DNA from: Gloeopeniophorella convolvens
Lineage: Eukaryota; Basidiomycota; Agaricomycetes; Russulales
Direction of reading: 5' to 3'
Assembly: GCA_022496205.1 (NCBI GenBank)
Contig: WTXD01000007.1
Location: forward strand, 620,001 to 684,000
Length of the DNA: 64,000 nucleotides
Shown here: positions 12,163 through 22,857 of the stretch, piece by piece
How the letters are laid out: each line of letters opens with the position of its first letter
Numbering within the stretch: position 1 is the stretch's first letter
The notes under the pieces: model-generated
What the model saw: only the letters and a program-made list of their open reading frames with translations
Databases searched by the model: none
What the model was told of the DNA's origin: nothing
Position numbers and translations under genes: made by a program

Positions 12163-15015
12163 ATGCCGCGTCGAATCGGTCGGCGCCCTGGCGCCGGCGA
12201 AGTTTTGCCCGCAGCCACCCTCATCACCCAGCTCGCCAGCGACGTCGGAGATGCGATGCAAATAGGTCCGCTCAAGACCGCTGCGACGCTCTTACGTGTC
12301 ATTTTGGACACGGTCCAGGTGCGTCTCACGATGTCCCGCCTCATCAGCGGGGAGCTGATACGAACCCTTCGACTCATCGCAGGAGGTAAAATCGAACAGG
12401 GATGCGTGTCTACGCCTTGCGCGGCGGGCGGCTGCCTTCGTGCTCAACATCCGCGATACGATGGACGGAAAATGGGATCCCGCACCGCCATCATTGAAGG
12501 AGGCAGTAGATCGCTTCGAGTCGTGAGCATCAGCACGAGCGGCCAGTCGCACCGACGGTTCTGATGCGCACTCCCACAGGCTGCTTCTCACCATTCGGGA
12601 CTGGATGCGCGACCTCGCTCATGCCAAGCTTTTCACGCGTATTTTCAACAAGGCCAAAATTAGGGACAAAATCACCGACTTTGAGCTCCAACTGATTGAT
12701 ACAGTCTCCCAATTCCAGGTAAATCCCTTGCGAAAACACGACACCCAGAAGCTGACTATGAGGGATAGAACTCTGTGCTCGTGGAGCTGCAGCACATCAT
12801 GAGTCAGTCACTGCAGGCGACGTTGTCCCAAGAAACGGGCCTTGTGAGGCAGGTCCAGGACATGCATTCGCAGATGATCGTGGGCTTTCACCGCGGACTG
12901 CGTCCTCAAGACGAAGATGGGGTAGGCCGAAATGCACAATTAGGAACGTTGGATGTTCATTTCTGAGCGCTCTCTTCTAGTTCCCATTAGTGCATCGGGC
13001 CGACATAGTCCTGCACGGCATGGCTCCGATGGGTGGCGGTTGGTGGCAAAACCTGGCTGAGGCGACGGTGAACGGACGACCAGTGTTGATCAAGCGCTAC
13101 GAGGGCAAAGCTGCGAGGAAGGCAAGTGTATTTCCCAAGCTTTGTGTCTTTACCTGTACTTACTCTCGCCAACAGAGGCGAAAGGATGATCTCGCCTTTC
13201 TCAAGAGCATCTGGTATGTGTATCCATCAGTTGGGCTAGTTCAACTGATCATTATCATCGCCCTTAGGGATGCTCGCTTTCCGCAGCTCTACGGTGTTTC
13301 TCAGCAGACAAATTCGAACCCTCCTTTCATCATCCTACACAATGGTATGGGAGTTGAGCTGACATTTACTGTCAACTACTGACAATCTGACAGTGGGGAT
13401 TACGGATTTACGTGCGTTTATCACACCATACTTACAACAAGGACACCTGCTGGAAGTTGCCGCTATTGCCACTCGTATTGTGAGTTCACATATCTATGAG
13501 AGTATCTTGCTATTCCGACACCCGCGCTGCCTTATAGGCCGAACATCTAAGAGTAAGCTACCCGATAGTACCCATTTTGCAAGCCTAGAGCCTGACAATC
13601 GGCACAGGCCGGTCTCACTATGCTGGCCAGCTCGGGAAAATGGCCTGCCATCTACGACCAAAGAGAACAGCCGTCACTTGCGATGCTGTCAAACTTGGTT
13701 GTCAACAACCGTGGAAACATTGTCATCGGCGGAGACATTGCATCGGACGAACAGCCGCAGAATCACCGTGGGCCACTTGTCTGGCTGTGCCATGAGGTGA
13801 GTCCTTTCTTGTGCAGCAAGGGCAATGTACTCAGTGATCTTCTCAGATCTTCGGAGAGCGCTACGGACCCGGGACACTCCTGGGCGTGGGTGAGGATGGC
13901 AAGTGGACCGACCACCCTTGAAGCATCTCACAGAATCTTACTTATGAAACACAGATCGCACGAGGCGCGCGCGCCAGCTAGCCAACCAGATCGCGGGCTC
14001 GATCTTGCTATCGGGCACCGCCTCGCCCGCGCAAGTTTCTGAGACGCTCCTCGTCGACCTGCGCGACGCCGACTGGACCGCGTCCGTCCTGCGCGAGCTA
14101 CGCGCGTCGATGGCCTCGTGGGGCCTTGACGATCGTGGCGGCCTCTTCTCGCACTGCACATACGGCGATGTCGGCTTCCTTGTCGCGAGCCCGGACCCCG
14201 CGGCGAAGAAGAAGACGTTCGTCTCCGTGGGTAACATCAGCGCTGAGCTGGGACGCCTGTACGCAAAGATTCTTGGCGAAGACGAGCCATTCCGCCGCCG
14301 CCGGATGACGGGCCATACGTTCGAGGGCGAGTTCGAGGAGATGCTCATCTCAGAGGTCACGCCGGATATCGTTCGGTCAGTGGAGCTCTGCAGCGCGTTC
14401 ACACCACGTCTTAACTTGTCCTGCTCAGGTTTACGTTCCGCAACCCGAGATCAATCTCCTATGAGCACCAGTTCTCAGTGCACGAGAAACCGAAGGACGA
14501 CCCGAGCCTCAAGAGCGCACGCTGGCAGAGCATCGTCACGAACATCGCTCGCTTCGCGAAGCAGACCAAGGTTTCGCCGGACACAATGATCCTCAGTGAG
14601 CCAACTACCCATTTCCATCCCCTCTTCACATTGCACGTCTCATGATTTAACTATAACTAGTCACCGGGCACCGCACAACGGCGGTCATCGCGGCGAAGTA
14701 CCAATGCCCGGACGCCGCGCCACCGCCCGAAGTTCATCTCTTCCTTTCATATGAAGACTGGACGACGTCATACTGGTCGTACGACGACGAGTACCTGCCC
14801 GCGGGCGAGCGGAGCGCGATCAGCGAGCCCACGGCTGCGCTGGGCGCGTCGAGCGTGTATGTGATATCGTTCGTTGCTACTGCCGGCGTGCTGCTAATGG
14901 CGGTGGGCGCAGGTCGGAGCGGAGAGGATTCTACATCCAGTTTATTCCGGAGGACTTTGAAGACGTGCCGGATGAGAGCGCACCGGGGCCGTCGTCCCTG
15001 CGACCAGTTTCTTGA
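12163..15015 (+). CDS. MLKL-like helical-bundle protein with degenerate kinase domain
   Basis: Fifteen exons: 12163-12318, 12383-12522, 12580-12718, 12769-12921, 12981-13121, 13176-13213, 13268-13344, 13394-13479, 13538-13552, 13608-13796, 13847-13889, 13955-14375, 14429-14595, 14661-14856, 14913-15015. Their sum is 2064 bases, 687 residues. Residues ~35-200 match the fungal MLKL-N-terminal-like four-helix domain in character: ILDTVQEVKSNRDACLRLA, then LKEAVDRFE and KITDFELQLIDTVSQFQ. Residues ~230-400 look like a protein kinase remnant: VLIKRYEG as the beta-3 lysine strand, a PQLYGV...PFIILHN hinge region, and NLVVNNRGNIVIGGDI where an active kinase has the catalytic loop and DFG. HRD is missing and DFG reads GGD. 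The C-terminal ~290 residues (TGHRTTAVIAAKY, FYIQFIPEDFEDVP) are unrecognised. Intron 13122-13175 needs a GC donor. The exon chain is my own assembly. Family assignment by memory; a profile search would settle it. Confidence 0.75.
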
Positions 15016-15461
15016 AGCCCCTAGTCAGGTTCGAGGAACTGCACGCTGGCAAGCGCGTCGGGGACGTGGTGGTGGTAATGGGTTGGCAGGGGCTTGCCCG
15101 TTTTCGCATCGTCCCGCTCACAACGGAATATTGACCTCACACTTGATCAGTGATCTGTCCCACGTTAGTTTCCAGCAGCAGCTTGATCTAGGCGCAGACT
15201 CGTGTATACCCCGGCTCGGCACTTCTCTTCTCAGACATGGAGGTTGTTAGTATAGACAAAATTTCATGGTATATTCGGTGAATATGCAATTAGGGAGTGG
15301 TCTACAATACGTGGGGTGCATGAAGTAGCTTTATGACAATTAAGGAGGCATTCCTATCATATAGACCGCGTTCGTCGCGCACAGGGCGACGATAAATACT
15401 CAATAAATATGTACAAGGCCTCACGCGGGTGCCGAGACGACTTGGCTTGCCCGCGCACACC
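15016..15461. other. Convergent 3' intergenic region
   Basis: This lies between the pseudokinase (plus) and AGC kinase 1 (minus) tails. It contains AT-rich polyadenylation-like sequence around 15245-15410 (aatatgcaatt, aataaatatg). No gene is seen. Confidence 0.5.
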
Positions 15462-17090
15462 TCATGCGCGGTCCAGATGAAGGACATGCCTCACCCAACC
15501 CCTCCCAGACCTTGTCTTTCCGTCCATCTCAGGGCCGTGGATGTGCCCCAGCCGACACCGATTGACGCACGTCTCGCAGGTGTGTGCCTTCTCCCACGTG
15601 AGCCGGAGCGAGGTGTCCATCATGCACGACGCCGCGGTGCTCGAGCGCGGTGACACAATGTGCAGAGCGAATTCCGGGTACGGGTCCTCCTCGGGCGTGT
15701 AGGGTGCGCTGTGCGCCGACTGCGGCGATGACGGCTGCAGGGGTATCGACCCGGGCATAGGCGGGATGAGGTGGGGTTTCCAGGGTGAGGAGCGGGAGCG
15801 TTTCGCGAGCGAGTCCCAATCACTGATGCAAGTGCGGTCAGACCGCGTAGCATGGAAGATGACGAACGGACGCACATTGTGGAGAAAAACCGATGCTTCT
15901 TGATCTCGGGGATGGATATGAGGCGGTGTGAGCGGCGTTTGGCCAGCAGCTGTGGGTAGGGCACGGTAAGGGTCCTGCTCGTGTAATAACCGGGCTTATG
16001 CGAACCTTGCGCAATAAATCCTTCGCGTCATGGGAATAGCTAAAACATCGGAACTCGAGCGAATCAAAAGCGACGTGGTCGGCCATGCACTCGATCCACC
16101 GCGGATCCCTTCTCGGGAGGTTAAGGAATACTTCGAAGGGTAACTGTTGGACCGGTGAGACAACGTGAGGCAGGAGTATGCTTGAACCTGGTGCTTACAT
16201 GGTGGCCGAGCAACTCGTATAGTATCACCCCAAAGGACCAAAGGTCGACTTCCATGCCATACTCCTTCTGTAGCAGCACCTCGGGCGCGCAGTACTCGGG
16301 TGTTCCGACACATGCGGACGGGAGGTCGCTGCCTTCCTGGAGCTTCCAGGCAAGTCCGAAATCGCCGATGACAAGATGCCCATCCATGGCGATCATGATA
16401 TTTTCTGGCTTGAGATCTCGATGGATCACACCACGCTTGTGGATGGATTCAATGGCAAGTAGCTAGACGAGACGGTGTGAGGAGATGTGGAGTAATGGAG
16501 ATGAATGCATACAAGCTCGGCTGCGTAAAGTTTGGCGTCATCGCGCGAGAAATCGCCGTGAGTGTACAGTAGGTTAAACAGGTCGCCCGCGGGGAGGTAT
16601 TCCTATTCACGAGGGATTGGTGAGAACGTGGGACGAGGTCGCATGCGAGATACCACTCACCATGACAAGGTAAAAGTTCTCGCTGTCATGGAATGATGCA
16701 TGCAATTGCATGATGCGCTCCTCGCCTTGGAACAAGAGCAGCGCGTTCCGCTCCGCGAAGACGCGGTCGACGTTGCGCCCGTCAACTTTGGGCATCGTCT
16801 TGAGAGCGTACAAGATTCCCGAGCTCTTCTCTTTGACGAGATGTACGGTTCCTGAGGTTCCTCCGCCCAGGAACCGGACGACTTCAAAGTCGTCGAGGGT
16901 CATGGGTGGATCGTGAGAGCTCAGGGTCTCTCTAGTGGAGGGCTATCCGAGCATCTGTGAGTACGAAGGTCGCAAGCAGACATGGCGGAAGACGCACTGT
17001 ATACACAGGTCCACTGAGGCGTGAGTCTGCGTCGCTGTCCATGGGGTGGACCTCGACGGTCGGTGGTGGCGGGGGAGGATTGACAGCCAT
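15462..17090 (-). CDS. AGC-type Ser/Thr protein kinase (copy 1)
   Basis: Exons on the minus strand: 17007-17090, 16661-16942, 16513-16602, 16199-16462, 16006-16143, 15876-15949, 15462-15822, giving about 430 residues. The core is complete: glycine loop [16 protein letters not shown] lysine, HRDLKPEN catalytic loop, DFG (IGDFGLAW), GTPEYCAPE activation segment and [13 protein letters not shown]. After the catalytic domain comes [13 protein letters not shown], the start of an AGC-type tail, then a Pro/Ser-rich C-terminus. The first exon ([10 protein letters not shown]...) is inferred from a phase-matched 64-base intron. A shorter model starting at the ATG at 16903 is possible. It should be an active kinase with unknown substrate. 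Intron positions match the paralogue at 22858-24506, so the two arose by duplication. It sits tail-to-tail with the pseudokinase gene. Confidence 0.85.
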
Positions 17091-17903
17091 AGAGCGCGGG
17101 AGGTAATCTTTGCAGATTGGGGCATCAGGATGGAGAGGATATCGGCATAATATGCACATCCAACAAGGCCTATTCGGCCTGCCGGAACATGCAGGTAAGC
17201 AGGCCGAATACGCCCCGACGAAACTCTAGCCCAGGGATCGTCATTCCCGTCAGAGCGGGGCCTCGGGAGACGCCCAAGACCGTGGTCGCGGTTGATGTTT
17301 CAGACGCGATTTGGCCTCCGACTCGGCCGCACGTGTCCGCGGCAAGCGCTACCCCAGGTTCGAATCTGCACTTCCTGGACATCGAAACAGGTAACATGAG
17401 CGGGAGGAACACCCAAGACACCCACGGTCGTGGAGGTCGAGGTCAGAAGAGCGAAAAGAGGCGTTCTCCAGCCCGTTGACGGTTCACACAACATTCACTT
17501 ATTCCACGGGCCGGGCGGACCAGAAAACTATGACCAAGTCGCGATGACACACAGTCAAGTGACCTGAAAGCACGCTCATCTTCAAAACCTGTCAGAGCCC
17601 TACGCGTCGCGACAACATGAACGGACAGTTCAGGTTAGCAGTCATTCATACAATTCGTGAAACTTCCTAGTACATATATCCTCCCCGATCTCGTATCATT
17701 ATTGCCCCTTCTACTAGGCATCCAGCCAAACTCCGTTGGCAGGCGCAAGGAACTGGCAGGGCCGCAATCATTGTCCACTGTCACACGGGCGTTTTCGATC
17801 TCCAACCACACCCAAACACGCGATAGCCTAGCACAAAACGAATATCGTGGAATCCCACACGCCGCGCATCTCGATTCGCACCGCACGGGGTCGGCGCGCC
17901 CAC
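17091..17903. other. Intergenic region with a hairpin
   Basis: This spans from the kinase 1 start to the NACHT-WD40 stop. Apart from the inverted repeat at 17171-17210 I see nothing convincing. Open frames on both strands (17117-17479 plus, 17170-17421 minus) lack family features. Confidence 0.45.
17171..17210. repeat. Perfect 12-bp inverted repeat
   Basis: The arm tattcggcctgc (17171-17182) is perfectly complementary to gcaggccgaata (17199-17210), with a 16-base loop. It lies about 80 bases upstream of the proposed kinase 1 start. It could be a dimeric transcription-factor site or a transcript hairpin; function is unknown. Confidence 0.6.
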
Positions 17904-20900
17904 TCAGAGCGCCCCCGCGTTGAGCGCGTCCATCATCGGTCCAAAGTCGACGACGAGCACCGCCCCGTCGCCGTTCAGCAGTGCGAGGCGGTTGCGGCTC
18001 ATCCCTCTCTGCGACGCCGCGCCCCACTTCGAGCAGTACTCCTCGGGGACGCAGCACAGGCGGTTGCCCGTGTTGTCGAGCACCCAATGCTCGGGCGCGC
18101 CCTTCTGCGGCGTCTCGAGGTGCGCGATCGTGCGCGTGATCCTGGCCTCCTCGCGCTCGATCGTGTTCGTGTCCCAGATCGTGTACCAGGCGGGCTTGTC
18201 CCAGAGGCGGCTCGATATCTCCAGGAAGCGCGAGCCCTCCGTGAGCCGCGCGTAGCCCGTGGCCATGCGGTACGGGTCGCGGGTGTAGAGCTCGTGCCGG
18301 TCGGAGGCCAGCGTCCCCATGTCGATCTTCCATAGGTCCCGCGCTCGGACCACGATGAGTTCTTCGCCGTGCAGCGAGCGCGCCGCGAGCGGCTTCTGGG
18401 TCCCGGTCAGCGTCTTCCACTTGAGAGTGCCGGTGTGGAGGTCGCAGGTGCATATGTACGATCCTTCGGAGCGGAAGAAGATGATGGCAACGTGCTTTCC
18501 TGTGGCAGAGAACTCCAAGTTGCACACCTCCCGATCGACAAAGCTGTCGTGGAGTGCGACGGGCCACGTCGTGATACCGCGCGAGCCCAGATCGACAATC
18601 TCTAGCAGGCCGGAGCGCGTCTTCTCCGATGCGAAGCTCAGCACGGCGAACTTGGACTTGTCCGAGGACACAGCAAGACCTTCGATCTCATGTCCAGCTG
18701 CCAGCCCCACGATCTCCTTGGCGGCGCCGTCGTCCCCCAGGTGAGCCAACCACTGATGCTCCTCCGCCACCTTCACGATGTAGCTATCGTCCGAGAGGAG
18801 GATCCCGGCTGCCTGTACTTTCGGTGCGCTGCCTTGTGGTCTGCGCGGAGGTTGCTTCAGATCCCAGAGGTGGACGACGTCCGCGGCACACAGCGCGAGC
18901 AGGCGCCCGTCCGGTGAAATCACAGGGAAGCGGTCGAGCCGCGTGCTGTCGACGCCTGGCAACGCGCGCTCCTCCAGCAGCGCATACGACGACGTGCTCC
19001 ACCGCCGCAGTCGCTCCGCGCAGATGACGGTGGCTGCGAGGCCGTCAGGCGAGAGCGCGATGACCGGGTACGACGGGTAGTCGGATGAGAAGATCTTCCT
19101 GCCGCCGTGGTCATCCGCGGACGACACGTAGATGACGTGGCTGTAGGGCCCCAGGGAATGCAGCGAGGCCACGATCGTCCATCTGGTCTCCGACGACGCG
19201 ACGAACGCGATGCGAATATCCAACTCCTCGTTCGGCCGGTCGTTCGCGTCCGCAAGCCATCGCGGCATCATCACGAGCGTCTCCCGGACGATGGTCGACG
19301 TCTTGTGCGCGTCGTACGGGCCGATCTTGAGCTCCTTCTGCGACACGGATGCCAGGAGGTTCAGCGAGGAGCCCATCGAGTGCACCGCGGACGAGTGCGA
19401 GTGCGGATGGTGGTTCTTGTCCGCCTCCCAGTTTGAGCGATGCTTGCGCCACAGCTGGATGCGCCCGTCGCGGTGCCCGACGAACACCGTGTCGACGCTC
19501 TCGTTGAACACGGCACACGTCACCTCGAGCGACTGCGATGATACTTTGTCCGCGGAGCCGTGCCGTGGATACAGCTGCGCTTCCTTCATCGAGTGGGTGT
19601 TGGCCACCCTGAGCAGCAGGTTGGACGTGACGGAAGCCACGCGCGCCGGTCCGCACGCGAGCGCGATGGGAAGCTCGTTATTGCCGTCTGAGGCCTGCAG
19701 GCGCTCCTTCCAGAGCTGGACGCCGGTGTGCGACGAGGCCCAGACGAGATGCGTGGGTGTCGATACCGCGAGGCGTGACGAGTCGGCGGAGAACGCGATG
19801 CGCCTGGGTGTGCTGCCCTTGCCGCCGAGGTTACGGATGGTCGATAGCTCCTCGGGCCACGACTCGGGGTGTCCGAGCGTAATGCGGGGGATGCCTTCGT
19901 ACCGCGAGGAGTAAGTACGGTAGAGCATCGTGTCCCGGGGCACGAAGGGGAAGGCGGAGTAGTAGACGTGGACGGCGCTCTTGCTGATGACGCTCCCGAA
20001 CCGCCCCAGGAATCGTATAGCATCTTGAAGTAGCTCGATGCGGGGGAAAGGCGTGTTGTGCTGTCAAATCGGGGTTGATGTAGGAGGGAAAAGGAGACGT
20101 CAGAGCATGCGAGAAAGAGTGCATAGCGTCCACATGCCTGTTCAAAGTCCATGAGCGTGCGTTGTAGAAGTTCGACAGCCGTGTCCAGAAGCTTCAAAAG
20201 GCTCATAACCTCCACCCATTCCAGCAACTTCTCTTCCAAAAAGGACTCCAACAAGCGCACGTTCCCGCTGTCGCCCGCGATATGCCTGAACGCGTGCGCG
20301 CACGCATACCGCAGCCCAGTGGTGACGTAGCGCCACATCGTCGCGCTCTCCACGTCCTTGTTCGACAACGACGGGCTCCCAATGCCACATATATCCCTCC
20401 GCAACGTCTTCGCCATCAACGCGAAGCACTGCGAGCCGAGCTGGACCGACGCCTGGTGCGGGTCGATGTACCACGTCGGCGGGCAGCGCTGCGCGGACGT
20501 GACGTAGTCATAAAACGACGGGTGCGCGATGCGCACGACGACACCGCCCCCGCGCACGTGCTGCAGCACGAACACGCATCCGAGCCCCTCGAGCAGCTTC
20601 GCGGCCGCGCCGTCGACGTTCGTCCCGCCCGCCTTGAGCAGCTTCCGGATGGCCGACACCGTCAGCGGCTGCTCGGCCGCGACAACCGCGCCCACGACCT
20701 GCCGGTACAGCGGGACGAGGTCCGGGTCGTCCGCGGCGGCTGGCAGCGCGATGTCGAGCGCCGCGGTGTACAGCGCGTCGAGGTTCACCTCGGGCGTCGA
20801 CGCGGCGGCTGCGTCGAGCGCGAGCACGCGCGCGATGACGTCGCGCGGGCGCACGCGGCTCGCGAGCAGCGCGGAGAGCAGGCTCGCCCACTGGAAGAGT

Positions 20901-22386
20901 CCGCCGGCCTTTGCGGCGAGCGCGCTCGCGTCCCGGTCAATCTGCGCTGCGGACCAGGACTGGCGAGGCCTGCAGCCTCGCAGGCCTTGCGCAGTTCGTG
21001 CTTCAGGTATTGCTCGACGTCGCCGTCGTCTTGTCCCGTGCCGACGTCGACGTGGATCTCCAGCGGGTGCAACGGCTCGAGGGAGGCGCGGATGTCGCTC
21101 TGCGGGCGGCCTGCGAGGAACACCCGCGCGATGTCGGGGAGGCGCGGAACGCCCGCGCGGATTGCAGCTAGGAAGCCGGGGCGGATATCGGCGGGGCATT
21201 CGTCGACCCCGTCGATAAGGAGCACGACCGTCGTGGAGGGGCACAGGTTCGCAAACTCCTGCAGCGGCGCGGCGATGAGCGCCATGAACTGCTCCTCCAT
21301 CGTCGGGCTGACTCGGGTGTCGCTCATCTTCTCCATGGCCTTGATGATCAGCTCGCGCAGGCCCGCGACAAACGACAGCCCGTATGCGAGGAGCTGGATG
21401 GCGGACGACGCCAGCGGCGCGTCGTCCCGCTGGAAGAAGAAGCAGCTGTACGGCCGCCGCTTGGCGTGCAGCACCGCCGCGAGCTCGTGGCTGATGGAGC
21501 TCTTGCCAGACCCTGCGACTCCGTGCAGCCAGCATACAGGGGAGCCGTCGGGGCTGTAAATCCATTCTTTGATGTGCTGTATGTATCGCGTTCTCGTGCC
21601 GGTCAGGCAGCGGAGGTCGGAGCGCCTGCCCCCGGTATCTACGCCCTCCGTAATGCGTCGTTGGATCGCTTCGTCGCCTGCACTCCCAGATGAGCTATGT
21701 CAGGGGAAGGCACACTCAGAGACGTACGGAGGTGGGTGACCTCCATTCCGACCGCCAGCTGGGTCCCGAGCTTGAGAGGCCAAGTCAGCCTCGACCCCAA
21801 GGAACTTTAATCAATGGCTCGAGACACACCATAAAGTTGCGATAGCAGTCCTCGACCTGCTTCTCCAAGTCATTGATAAGATCCGCGTCCGCGACGCGGT
21901 TGATAGCCCGCCGAAAGGCATTCTCTTTGCCCAGATCGGTCAACTTGTGTGAGATGTCCGAGAGCGAGCTGTCCGTCGAGCCGTCAACTCGAGAAACAAG
22001 CCACACAGGGGATCACCGCATACCTCTCCAAGACACCGACGCGCCTCTTCGTGCCCTGATCAACGTTCACGTCCCCGTGGTCCTTCAGCTCGGTGTGCAC
22101 GGCGTCGATCAGCTTCTTGATCTTGTATCCGATGTCGTAGCACGCCTGCTTGTTGTGCTTGGCGCTCTGCGCCACCAGGAGTGGTCAGCCTCGGACGGCG
22201 GTGGCGGGGCTTGGCAGCGCGGGCGCGACTTGCCTCGACGATATCCATGATGCCCCGCACGGCAGCAACGACGCCCTCGAGGCCGGGGACAGGCGCCGCC
22301 TTCGCGACGCTCTCCAGCACCTCCAGGGACGTCTTCAGGCCGCTGTAGACCTCGTCGCGCCGGTGCCGGGTAGGGGTCTCAGACAT
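17904..22386 (-). CDS. NACHT-WD40 NLR-like protein with MLKL-like N-terminus (one frame break)
   Basis: Minus-strand exons 22234-22386, 22024-22166, 21796-21968, then from 21677 down through the NACHT to about 20.04-20.13 kb (last junction unresolved), then to 17904. Residues 1-~160 form a helical domain (YSGLKTSLEVLESVAKAAPV, KSAKHNKQACYDIG) like the MLKL-N-terminal-like domains of fungal STAND proteins. NACHT: P-loop GVAGSGKSS, Walker B VVLLIDGVDEC. A motif DAIRFLGRFGSVIS leads into HVYYSAFPFVPRDTM, the usual linker to WD40 repeats in these proteins, and the last ~680 residues are a WD40-type propeller (ISPDGRLLALCAADVVHLWD). Intron 22167-22233 needs a GC donor. Between 20953 and 20966 the frame jumps by one missing base inside a conserved stretch, so the gene is either broken or miscalled there. 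Likely a receptor of the NLR class; ligand unknown. Confidence 0.8.
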
Positions 22387-22857
22387 TCTGCACGGTCTGC
22401 CAAGCTCTCTGTGTGATATGGATCGTACGAGGAGATTGCGCAGCACAAGCGCTCAGACTCGGGGTTGGGGAGCACCTCGGAACGCAAGGCTCATCAGTGC
22501 GCTCGCCCGGAAAGAGCAATGGGTGGGAAATCCTCGCTGGTCATTCCGCTCGGTCCCGGAGGCACTTTTGCCACCCGCCCTGGCAGAGTTTATAAATCAA
22601 TGACGTCGCCGGTCTCGATATCGGCCGACATGGGTACTGCCAGATGCGGCGCGCGGGACTCAATGACAGTTTACACAACTTTGTCATAGGGTATAGTAAA
22701 ATACATTGCAGAACCGAAACAATAACACAGAACAGATAGCAGTACAGTACCACGACCATATCCACAACAAGGTATACTGCCCCATGTCTCGACCAGGAGA
22801 ACGCAGGCATAGATAGAAATACATATCCGAAAACTTTCGATAACAGTATTGACACAT
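22387..22857. other. Intergenic region
   Basis: This is the upstream region of the NACHT-WD40 gene and 3' flank of kinase 2, both on the minus strand. It is AT-rich around 22670-22850. No gene is seen. Confidence 0.45.
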
